Notes under the pieces: model-generated
Databases searched by the model: none
What the model saw: the letters and a program-made list of their open reading frames with translations, nothing else
Told to the model about the DNA's origin: nothing
Made by a program: the position numbers and the translations under genes
Shown: positions 34,773 through 42,171 of the stretch, in pieces
Numbering within the stretch: the first letter of the stretch is position 1
Layout: each line of letters opens with the position of its first letter
NCBI RefSeq assembly: GCF_002291425.1
Contig: NZ_CP014136.1
Location: forward strand, 1,612,001-1,676,000
DNA from: Gibbsiella quercinecans
GTDB taxonomy: Bacteria; Pseudomonadota; Gammaproteobacteria; Enterobacterales; Enterobacteriaceae
Reading direction: 5' to 3'
DNA length: 64,000 nt

Positions 34773-35518
34773 ACTTCCTCCTCGCTGTTATCCTTTTCTG
34801 GCGCGTCATTTGGGGATGTTTGTTGGGCTATCTGTTCCCGCAACCATGCCAGTAATGCCTGAAGATTTATCGGATCTGCAAGATGGGCAATAATCGGGCG
34901 AATAACGATCCGTTCATGAGCATCCGGTGATGTCACCACCCCATGGCCCTTTAGTTGATCTATCAGAACCATCAACCGGTTGCGTTCTTTTGATTCACTT
35001 CCTGGATCACCAAGGTAGATTTGTAATTGGGGAAGGAGATCGTCTATAGCGATCTGCGCCTGGTTGGCACCGGTTCCACTCTCCTGCTCCCAGGCAACAA
35101 AATGCTGGCGCAGAATAGCAACCAATAATGATTGTTCAAGATTAAGCCGCTGCCGCCGCACCAACGGATGCGACCATTCATCCTGTTCTGGCGTTTCATC
35201 AAGCCGGACTTTGACATACAGTAGCCCGCGAATCTCATCAATGCCGATATCCAAATCGAGAGGTTCCAGAATACGAGTAACCTCTTCCGGATTGGTGAGT
35301 ACAACGCGGTACAGATTGGGTTTACTGGCCTCTTCCAGCAGGCCGTATTTGAGCAGTTCTTGGGCCGCTTCGCGTATTTTTTTCAACGTTCGCGTTTCAC
35401 TGCCAACAGAAACCGCTTCAACCAGCTCATCGGCCGCCTCTTCGCCCAACTGCTCAGGTTCACTGTCTACATATGCCGTGACGTGCCGGTTAATCAGTTT
35501 GTCAAAAAAACCCGCCAT
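34769..35518 (-). CDS. jetB: Wadjet kite subunit JetB (DUF4194)
   Basis: This 249-residue DUF4194 protein is equivalent to MukE-type kite subunits. It has winged-helix-like content (KIREAAQELLKYGLLEEASK, then IRGLLYVKVRLDETPEQDEW) and an acidic tail. It binds the kleisin JetA and regulates the JetC ATPase. The ribosome site GGGAG lies at the end of jetA, five bases before this start, and the stop overlaps jetC. Confidence 0.93.
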   Translation of the reverse strand: MAGFFDKLINRHVTAYVDSEPEQLGEEAADELVEAVSVGSETRTLKKIREAAQELLKYGLLEEASKPNLYRVVLTNPEEVTRILEPLDLDIGIDEIRGLLYVKVRLDETPEQDEWSHPLVRRQRLNLEQSLLVAILRQHFVAWEQESGTGANQAQIAIDDLLPQLQIYLGDPGSESKERNRLMVLIDQLKGHGVVTSPDAHERIVIRPIIAHLADPINLQALLAWLREQIAQQTSPNDAPEKDNSEEEV

Positions 35519-35523
35519 ACGTA

Positions 35524-37020
35524 CTACTCCCAGTCAATATCGATTAGAGTCTGACGTTCCAGCCCGGTAGTGGGCAGATTAAATCGCCAGCGGCGGCCTT
35601 CGTCATCACTAAGTTCAGAAAATTCACGCTGCGAATCAATGACATCAATGCCAGCTTCTCTTGCCATGCCAATCCAGACGGCGAAAGTTTCGAGATCGTG
35701 AACAGGGGGCAGTAGTGTCGCCAATTCGGCAAGACCAACGGGGCGTTTTTCCTGTGCCAGAACCTGCAACGTCTGATGAATTAGCGCCTCACGATCAAGA
35801 CCGTTGAAAGCTGCCCAAAAATCATCGCCAATCTGCGCTAAATCAGCGGCATGGTTACTGAGATCCAGCGTTTGTTCCGCTTCATCATCCACTTCTTTAA
35901 AACGTAAACGCTCAATAGCAGGAACCCCCGTTACAGCCACGCCAACAGCAGGAAGCGGAACCTCTTTTTTGCGTACGGTCTGACGCTGCCAGTCGAGCTT
36001 TAACGCCAAATTCAGAAATTCGTTAAGCAGTTGGCCAACACGGTGATGCTCTGCAGCCAGGCCGGTTTTCATAAAACCGCGGACATCTCGCTCGCTACGG
36101 GCCCGTGCCTGGAGGACGGTTTGCGATTCATCCACAAGACGTTTAACCAACCAACGCAGATCGTGCCGCTGTACGCGGTTGAGCGCATCGGAAGCGACGG
36201 GGTGACTGAGAATCACGCGCAGTCGTTCACTCATTGCGGTCAATTCAGCTGACTGGCGGAGCTGTTGTTGAAAACTGTCGAAAACTCTTCCTTCAGGCGT
36301 ATTAAGCAGCGCATCCTGGTCGTTCAGTAGGCGCTCAACGATATCGCCACGGTGATGTGGCTCACCGATAATTGATTGTCGCAGAGCACGGTCAGCTTCA
36401 CGCCATGAGTCTTCAACCCGGCGAAAATCAGCCCTCAGGCTGGAAGCCAGGTTGAAAACCTCACGAATATGCTCAACCGCTTGATGCGCTTCCAGCACCT
36501 CAATATGCCCGGCTTCCACCTCCTGTAATTCACGCTCCAGTTCGGCAATACGACGCCGCAAGGTGGAAATTCGGTTTGCCGGATTAGGATTCAGCCTGGT
36601 TTCTAGGTTTTCAATTTCTCGTTGTACGATAGACAAACGGGAAGCCGTAGATGTCATGAAACGATTATCCAGCGTCTCAACAAAGGTAATGGCGACCTCA
36701 AGTGCGTCGGTGGCAAAGATACGCCCATCCCGTTCGACAATTAAGCGGCGTTTTATCCATTCTCGTAATTCGCGGCTGGCTTGAAGTGATGGGTTTTCCT
36801 GGTTAATTTCATACTGCTCCTGGCTCACATGCTCGACAAGAATACCGGCGAGAGACTGGATTGCTTCTTCAAGCGGGATACCGTCATGTGATTTTTCAAA
36901 CAGCGTTTTCAGGCAGCTCAACACCAGCGGAGCACGACGAGTAGCAAGAAGTATCCAGGCAGGATGTTGATTTCTTGCCGAAATGTAGCTTTCCGTACGC
37001 TGCTTTGTGTTTTCTTCCAT
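35524..37020 (-). CDS. jetA: Wadjet kleisin subunit JetA (DUF3375)
   Basis: This 498-residue DUF3375 protein, the kleisin (MukF-like) of type I Wadjet, has an N-terminal winged helix, a central coiled region (residues about 120-200 with ISTLRRRIAELERELQEVEA) and a C-terminal winged domain. It bridges the JetC heads. It is the first gene of jetABCD and is preceded by AAGG. A perfect CRP palindrome lies about 90 bp upstream. Confidence 0.94.
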   Translation of the reverse strand: MEENTKQRTESYISARNQHPAWILLATRRAPLVLSCLKTLFEKSHDGIPLEEAIQSLAGILVEHVSQEQYEINQENPSLQASRELREWIKRRLIVERDGRIFATDALEVAITFVETLDNRFMTSTASRLSIVQREIENLETRLNPNPANRISTLRRRIAELERELQEVEAGHIEVLEAHQAVEHIREVFNLASSLRADFRRVEDSWREADRALRQSIIGEPHHRGDIVERLLNDQDALLNTPEGRVFDSFQQQLRQSAELTAMSERLRVILSHPVASDALNRVQRHDLRWLVKRLVDESQTVLQARARSERDVRGFMKTGLAAEHHRVGQLLNEFLNLALKLDWQRQTVRKKEVPLPAVGVAVTGVPAIERLRFKEVDDEAEQTLDLSNHAADLAQIGDDFWAAFNGLDREALIHQTLQVLAQEKRPVGLAELATLLPPVHDLETFAVWIGMAREAGIDVIDSQREFSELSDDEGRRWRFNLPTTGLERQTLIDIDWE

Positions 37021-37109
37021 GTCACAGAACCTTCAAGAATGCCCGTTGAGGTATACAGACCAAGATAATTCGCCATTGCGGATTTTTTCTCCAGCCCCCG
37101 CCATTAATT

Positions 37110-37125
37110 TGTGATTTTCATCACA
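37110..37125. promoter_or_regulatory. Perfect CRP-type palindrome upstream of jetA
   Basis: TGTGATTTTCATCACA matches the CRP consensus at both half-sites. A possible extended -10 (TGTATACC, minus strand, about 37050-37057) would put the site near -72 of a jetA transcript. It could also be a relic of the gene that stood here before the insertion. Confidence 0.6.
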
Positions 37126-37169
37126 ATATTCCCATCGGTTATTTTTATTCATTCCCGAGCAGGAAACAG

Positions 37170-37540
37170 GAATCAATGCACTATTGATCTGGCTAGTGCG
37201 CTACATTTGGGTACGGGACGAGTCCACTACGTCGGCGGCAGCAGCAAAATTTCTAATTTATTTATCAATCTGTTAGAAACATTACGTCGCACCTCCCGGC
37301 GAGCAAAACCATGACTCTGGTCTTGGATAACTGCATCATCCATAAAAGCCGCAAAGTGAAGCGTTGGCTGGCAGCGAATAAGAAGTTCCAGTTGCTGTTC
37401 CTGCCGACATACTCGCCGTGGCTGAATCCGATAGAGCGGCTGTGGCTGTCGTTACACGAAACCATAACGTGAAATCATCAGTATCATTACATGTGGCAAT
37501 AACAGGAACAGGTAAATCAATTTATGAATGCCGCCTGCTG
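37170..37540 (+). pseudogene. IS630-family transposase, decayed C-terminal part
   Basis: In successive frames the DNA encodes ALHLGTGRVHYVGG, RRAK, TLVLDNCIIHKSRKVKRWL, FLPTYSPWLNPIERLW and FMNAA, the C-terminal half of an IS630-type DDE transposase. The VLDNxxIHKS Asp and the NPIERLW Glu region are still recognisable. A one-base loss near 37308 shifts the frame. In-frame stops follow in the ITRNHQ..MWQ segment near 37470 and 37500. The N-terminal half and both terminal repeats are absent. Confidence 0.85.
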
Positions 37541-37788
37541 GCTGGGTGGCAGAGCCAGCAGGTCATGGGGCTGGCAGGCTACCGCATCCAGGAAAACCTG
37601 CTGTATGGCCGGTTCCTCTACCTTGACGATCTGGTGACCGTCGCCAGGGACTGGGCAGTATGCTAATCAAGGCGCTGTGCGAGGAAGCACTGCGGCAAGA
37701 TTGCGCTCATCTGATGCTCAATACCGCCTTGAGCAATAAGGTGTGGCTTATGGATAGCTTTGTCGCTATCCGCCATGGGTATAGTTGA
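37541..37788 (+). pseudogene. GNAT acetyltransferase remnant
   Basis: Two frames together spell a GNAT-like core: VMGLAGYRIQENLLYGRFLY with LDDLVTVA in one frame, then LIKALCEEALRQDCAHLMLN and RHGYS in another after a frameshift near 37655. The acetyl-CoA-binding loop between them is missing. It starts directly where the transposase remnant ends. Identification rests on the general GNAT pattern. Confidence 0.6.
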
Positions 37789-37804
37789 AAATCTTGGGAG
37801 CGAT

Positions 37805-37869
37805 ATGGAACTTCGGCCCTCTCGCTGCTTGCTGGCCGTGGCCGAAGAACGCTGCTCCTGCATCTGCCG
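37805..37869 (+). pseudogene. N-terminal stump of a LysR-type regulator
   Basis: An ATG after GGGAG begins MELRPSRCLLAVAEER, which is the characteristic first 16 residues of LysR regulators (usual form MELRQLRYFLAVAEE). Homology stops at once and runs into the DUF2938 gene end. It is a truncated relic at the edge of the Wadjet insertion region. Confidence 0.6.
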
Positions 37870-38364
37870 CTATAAAGAAAAAATCACGATCGCCTTAGCG
37901 GTAATATAAAGTCCGATACCATATGCCAAATGCGTTAAAACACTCATCAAGCGTGCTCGCCCTGGCCGTGGCGTTTTGGCGGCCGCAATGCCAAAACCGA
38001 ATGCGGGTTGCATAATTAAAAACGGAGCGAACAAGCTCAGCAGCCCTGCCAGCAGGCCGGTTATGAGCGTAGGATACCAGAACCAGTCAGCGCCACGTAG
38101 CCCAAGCGGAATGCTGGCGAAAACCACCCCGGTTAAATAATGCATTGCCCAACCAACCGCACCTTCAGCACATCTTGCCGGTGCCGAAGCAATAGCGGCA
38201 TGCCGAAAGCGCCCCCTCGGCATCCATAAAATCCAGCGGCCGACCCACGCATAGTTCAGCGCTGGAATACGCAACACGTGCTTCTGAAACAGTGTCCAAA
38301 TATCCATAATCAGCGTTGCGCCGATCCCCGTTATAACCATGCTAAAAATGAGTTCAGTACCCAT
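37870..38364 (-). CDS. DUF2938 inner-membrane protein
   Basis: This 164-residue membrane protein has four hydrophobic helices and conserved features of the DUF2938 family (GATLIMDIWTLFQK near the N-terminus, AMHYLTGVVFA, PFLIMQPAFGFGIAA, LTHLAYGIGLY). Function is unknown. It is divergent from a MerR-family gene 74 bp away, which probably regulates it. Confidence 0.82.
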   Translation of the reverse strand: MGTELIFSMVITGIGATLIMDIWTLFQKHVLRIPALNYAWVGRWILWMPRGRFRHAAIASAPARCAEGAVGWAMHYLTGVVFASIPLGLRGADWFWYPTLITGLLAGLLSLFAPFLIMQPAFGFGIAAAKTPRPGRARLMSVLTHLAYGIGLYITAKAIVIFSL

Positions 38365-38438
38365 ATGCTATTTCTCATTTACCTGTAAATGTTAAACTGG
38401 CGGTCATTGTGCAACTTGAAGTCAGGTTTAAGTCAACG

Positions 38439-38837
38439 ATGAAAGAACTGGATATTGGGCAAGTCGCAAAACTCTCCGGCGTAGTGCCTTCAACGCTGCG
38501 TTTTTATGAGAAAAAAGGGCTTATTCGATCTGTTGGCCGTAACGGCTTGAGAAGGCAGTACCATGAAGATGTGCTGATTAAATTGCAGTTAATAACATTA
38601 GGTCAGGTTGCAGGGTTCACCCTTGATGAAATGGCCGCGATGTTCGGGCCACAGGATAAGCTGACTATCGACCGGGAAAAATTGCATAGCCGGGCACTGG
38701 AGATCGATAACACCATTCGCAAACTCCGGTTGTTAAGCCATGGTCTGAAACATGCAGCTAACTGTACGGAACAAGAGCATACCCAGTGCGCAGAATTCAA
38801 GAAGATTGTCGCCCGGGGGCTACGCCTGGCTAACTAG
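38439..38837 (+). CDS. MerR-family transcriptional regulator
   Basis: This 132-residue regulator has an N-terminal winged helix (DIGQVAKLSGVVPSTLRFYE, then KKGLIRSVGRNGLRRQY) and a dimerising coiled coil. A C-terminal segment with Cys (ANCTEQEHTQCAEFKK) resembles SoxR-like or metal-sensing members, although the exact cluster spacing differs. I start at 38439; an upstream in-frame GTG at 38409 would add ten residues. It is divergent from the DUF2938 gene. Confidence 0.82.
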   Translation: MKELDIGQVAKLSGVVPSTLRFYEKKGLIRSVGRNGLRRQYHEDVLIKLQLITLGQVAGFTLDEMAAMFGPQDKLTIDREKLHSRALEIDNTIRKLRLLSHGLKHAANCTEQEHTQCAEFKKIVARGLRLAN

Positions 38838-39295
38838 TTATTAAGCCTGGCAAAGCGCTAGAAAAATCCGCAGAAACAGGGCGCTGACGCCAAGCCGCAG
38901 AATCGGAGATGGATCGGGAAAATCCCCATCTACACATCAACGAAGGCCCCGTCATCATTATCGACCAGCGACAGGCGGATCTTCCTCGGCTGTCGTCACC
39001 GCGTATCCCACTAGCCCAACATTAACGCCCCCGCCAACACAACATCCCTTTCCCGATCTTAAGTCCATTCCCCCCGAAGCCAAACACGAAAGTAAATACG
39101 AAACATTTTGTTGACAACGTAATGAGAGTAATTAAAACTATCCCGTACAGTTATGATGCATTGTCTTCATGGTCGTCACGCTTTGCCTGGCGGCCTTTTT
39201 AAGGATAAACGCAGCGCCTTATCCATCGGAAATGGCGGCGTTGAATGCCAAAAACAATCATGTAACTACTCCCTAAACACTACAGGACATTTGAG
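38838..39295. other. Intergenic region with a promoter for the DUF3313 lipoprotein
   Basis: About 460 bp without a gene. TTGACA at 39111-39116 followed after 16 bp by TAAAAC is the best promoter candidate and would give a leader of about 150 nt. I see no other structure. Confidence 0.5.
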
Positions 39296-39958
39296 ATGAT
39301 GACGTTATCCCGGGCTGCAAGCCCCTTGTTGTTAAGCCTTGCCATCCTGATTACCGGCTGCTCCAGTAATCCGCCCGTCCGCTATACCGGTATCGACTCG
39401 GCGACTAAGCTGACTGCCAATACCGGCGATAACGCCGATCGTATTCCCTATCGCTACGCCCCTCAGGTGGACTGGCAGAAATACAACAGCATCATTATCG
39501 ATCCGGTCATCCTCTATAACGGAGCGGATAACCAGTTCGGCGATATGGCGCCAGCAGAGCGCCAGCAGCTCGCCAGCTACATGCAGAAAAAGTTTGCCGA
39601 AGAATTGCGCCCACGCTTTCGCGAAGTATCCGCCCCCGCACCAGGCACTCTGCGCCTGAAGCTGACCCTCACCGGGGCCGATACCACCACCCAGGTTGTC
39701 GGCACGGTAACCAAATTCGATCTGGCCGGCGGCCCCTATAACATCGTACAGTCAATCCGCGGTGGTCAGGGGATGTTCAGCGGTTCAGTAAACTATGCCG
39801 TTGAAGTTTACGACGCAGCGACCAACACCCTGCTGCATGCCTATGTCGCCAAACAGTATCCGAACGCCATGAATGTCTCCGCCAGCGTCGGCTCGCTTAG
39901 CGCGGCCGAAGTGGGGATCGACAAAGGTGCTGAAGAACTAGCCGGGATATTGAAATAG
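39296..39958 (+). CDS. DUF3313 lipoprotein
   Basis: This 220-residue lipoprotein has a signal peptide ending in the lipobox LITGC (Cys22) and a mature region of the DUF3313 family (YRYAPQVDWQKYNSIIIDPV near residue 55). Ser after the Cys predicts outer-membrane sorting. Function is unknown; the family includes stress-linked envelope lipoproteins. A palindrome overlaps its stop and a MipA-family gene follows 51 bp later on the same strand. Confidence 0.85.
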   Translation: MMTLSRAASPLLLSLAILITGCSSNPPVRYTGIDSATKLTANTGDNADRIPYRYAPQVDWQKYNSIIIDPVILYNGADNQFGDMAPAERQQLASYMQKKFAEELRPRFREVSAPAPGTLRLKLTLTGADTTTQVVGTVTKFDLAGGPYNIVQSIRGGQGMFSGSVNYAVEVYDAATNTLLHAYVAKQYPNAMNVSASVGSLSAAEVGIDKGAEELAGILK

Positions 39959-39974
39959 CCCCCGATCGGGGGCT
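39957..39974. terminator. Perfect GC-rich palindrome at the lipoprotein stop
   Basis: AGCCCCCGATCGGGGGCT is an 18-bp perfect palindrome starting inside the stop codon. No T-run follows, so it may be a weak terminator or an mRNA 3'-protecting hairpin before mipA. Confidence 0.45.
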
Positions 39975-40009
39975 GAAATTCACTGATTCAAGCGTAAAGA
40001 GACAATATC

Positions 40010-40762
40010 ATGAAAAGCCTTTCTGTTCGGAAATGTCATGCGTTGCTGTTACTTCCCGTGCTCGGTTCCGCACCGGCGCTGGCCGATGGCCTGGCGCTGG
40101 GGCTTTCCGCCGGGGTGGCCCAAAGCCCGTATCGTGAAACGGATCCCACCGTATTCCCTTTCCCGGTGATCAGCTATGACAGCGACTATCTGTTTTTTCA
40201 TGGCATCAAAGGCGGTGTGCATCTGTGGAAGGATGATGTCAATCAGCTTGATGTCTTTGCCGCCTATGACCCACGCCAGTTCAGGCCGAAAGACAGTGAC
40301 GATCGCCGCATGAAACTGCTGGATCGGCGTGACTCCACCGCCGTTGCCGGCGTGGAATACACCCTGCGTACCGATTTCGGCCATTTCAACGCTTCGGTTG
40401 CCGGCGATGTCCTGGACAACAGCGATGGTATTTCCGCCAATGCCGCCTACCTGTACCCGATAACGCTCAACGATTGGGAACTGGTGCCTAAAGTGGGCGT
40501 GCGCTGGGACAGCAAAGACCAGAACAAATATTACTTTGGCGTTAGCCAGCGTGAATCGCAGCGCAGCGGGCTGGCCGCGTATGACCCGCAAGACAGCTTC
40601 ACGCCGTATGCCGAGCTGGCGGTGCGTTACCACGTGACACCGGCGTGGACCACCTTTGTCTCTGCCCGTTATGAAGCGCTGCCGGACGAAGTGAAAAACA
40701 GCCCAATGGTCGATAAAGACGGTGTGGGCGTGGTTTCCGCCGGCTTCAGCTACAGCTTCTAA
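40010..40762 (+). CDS. MipA/OmpV-family outer-membrane protein
   Basis: This 250-residue protein has a cleavable signal (cleavage after APALA) and a beta-barrel pattern. MipA/OmpV features are SAGVAQSPYRETDPTVFPFP, ISYDSDYLFFHG and the C-terminal VVSAGFSYSF ending in Phe, as in outer-membrane barrels. MipA scaffolds peptidoglycan enzymes in E. coli, while other members are porins or resistance factors. It is cotranscribed or not with the upstream DUF3313 lipoprotein; the hairpin between them leaves this open. Confidence 0.87.
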   Translation: MKSLSVRKCHALLLLPVLGSAPALADGLALGLSAGVAQSPYRETDPTVFPFPVISYDSDYLFFHGIKGGVHLWKDDVNQLDVFAAYDPRQFRPKDSDDRRMKLLDRRDSTAVAGVEYTLRTDFGHFNASVAGDVLDNSDGISANAAYLYPITLNDWELVPKVGVRWDSKDQNKYYFGVSQRESQRSGLAAYDPQDSFTPYAELAVRYHVTPAWTTFVSARYEALPDEVKNSPMVDKDGVGVVSAGFSYSF

Positions 40763-40865
40763 TCAGCCATGTTGCGGGCAAAGCGGGGGTTATCCCCGCT
40801 GGCCCAATGATAAAACGCCACACCAGGGCAAGCCGATGACTGAATGTCATCATTAAACCACAGCG

Positions 40866-40899
40866 GCAGACCGGTTCTTTGAACCGGCTGCGCTTTTAT
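40866..40899 (+). terminator. Rho-independent terminator after mipA-like gene
   Basis: GCAG-a-CCGGTTC, a TTT loop, then GAACCGG-CTGC is followed by GCTTTTATC. A second hairpin (AGCGGGG / CCCCGCT, 40782-40800) lies between it and the stop. The element sits just before the pqi operon. Confidence 0.65.
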
Positions 40900-40910
40900 C
40901 GTCTACCACA

Positions 40911-41558
40911 ATGGCTTTTCCGTGCCTGAACATGAAAACATACCCGCATCTGACCGTCTGCCCACAGTGTGACAGCGTCTACCGCTATCGGCCGTATACG
41001 GCTGGCAACACCGCGCTGTGCGAACGCTGCCATGCCGTACTCTGGCAGGGCGACGGCCGCGGCATATACCGTGCGCTGCCGCTGACCCTGGCCGCCGCCA
41101 TCGCTTTTTCCATCGCCTGTATTTACCCGGTGATGCGTGTCGGTTTTCATGGCGTAACCAATGACGTTACGCTTTGGCAGGCCGCATGGGCGCTATCGCC
41201 AGGGGAAGCATTCCCGTTGCTGGCGTTGTGTAGCCTTTTTTTGCTGATTGCCGCCCCCTTCCTGCAGATCATTCTGCTGGCCTGGCTGCTGCTGTTTGCC
41301 CACTATCGCCGTGCCGCGCCGGGGTTTATCACCATAATGAAAGCGCTGGTCTGGCTGCGCCCCTGGAGCATGGTGGAAGTCGGCGTACTGGGCTTTCTGG
41401 TCGCCGCCGTCAAGCTGTCCTCCTTGCTGGAGGTTGCGCCCGCCGCCGGCGGTTGGGCGCTAGCGGCATCGGCCGTGCTGATTATCCTCGTCACCCGCCG
41501 AGATCTGCGCCCGCTGTGGGCGCTGTTGCCTATCCGCGAAGAGGCTCATCATGAATAA
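40911..41558 (+). CDS. pqiA: PqiA-like inner-membrane protein, first half
   Basis: This 215-residue protein corresponds to the N-terminal half of E. coli PqiA. It has a zinc-ribbon-like pair CPQCDSVYRY and CERCHAVL followed by four membrane helices (PqiA domain, with WLRPWSMVEVGVLGFLVA). The start may instead be the ATG at 40932. PqiA is the membrane partner of the MCE protein PqiB in lipid transport between the membranes. The second half is encoded by the next gene, which overlaps by 8 bp. Confidence 0.86.
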   Translation: MAFPCLNMKTYPHLTVCPQCDSVYRYRPYTAGNTALCERCHAVLWQGDGRGIYRALPLTLAAAIAFSIACIYPVMRVGFHGVTNDVTLWQAAWALSPGEAFPLLALCSLFLLIAAPFLQIILLAWLLLFAHYRRAAPGFITIMKALVWLRPWSMVEVGVLGFLVAAVKLSSLLEVAPAAGGWALAASAVLIILVTRRDLRPLWALLPIREEAHHE

Positions 41559-42171
41559 CGCCCCTTTTGCCCGGCAAATGCAGGTTCGCGGCTGCCCCCT
41601 CTGTGGGCTGGTTTGCGATGCGCAACCTGGCGCCAGCCATCCCCCACATTGCCCCCGTTGCGGTGCCCTGTTGGCTGGCGGGCACGCGGAAAACCACACG
41701 CGCGCCTGGGCCTTTCTGATTGCCGCCATGATTTTCTATCTTCCCGCCAATATCCTGCCGGTGATGTACACCAGCCTGTTTGGCCGGGGTAGCGAAAGCA
41801 CCATCCTGTCTGGCGTGTTGGAGTTTTGGCGTGGCGGCTCCTATGGCATCGCCGCCATTATCTTTATCGCCAGCGTAGTGATCCCCTGTATGAAGTTTTT
41901 ATCGTTAAGCGTACTGCTGATCTCGGCCGGCCGAAAAAGCCGCTGGGCCCGGCGTGAACGCACCCGGCTGTACCGCATTACCGAGTGGATCGGCTGCTGG
42001 TCCATGTTGGATGTGGTGGTTGTGGCGGTGGTCTGCGGGCTGGTGCGCTTCCATTCGTTGAGCGAAGCCGAGCCACGGGCCGGCATCCTGTTCTTTGCTC
42101 TGGTGGTGATACTGACCATGCTGTCAGCCTTAAGTGTTGATCCAAAATTAATCTGGGAAGGTGATGAATGA
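41551..42171 (+). CDS. PqiA-like inner-membrane protein, second half
   Basis: This 206-residue protein has its own zinc-ribbon-like CPLCGLVCDA and CPRCGALL and four helices, including EWIGCWSMLDVVVVAVV. It is paralogous in layout to the preceding gene. In E. coli both halves are fused in a single PqiA, and here they are separate overlapping genes. The stop overlaps the pqiB start (ATGATG region), so the set is one operon. Confidence 0.86.
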   Translation: MNNAPFARQMQVRGCPLCGLVCDAQPGASHPPHCPRCGALLAGGHAENHTRAWAFLIAAMIFYLPANILPVMYTSLFGRGSESTILSGVLEFWRGGSYGIAAIIFIASVVIPCMKFLSLSVLLISAGRKSRWARRERTRLYRITEWIGCWSMLDVVVVAVVCGLVRFHSLSEAEPRAGILFFALVVILTMLSALSVDPKLIWEGDE

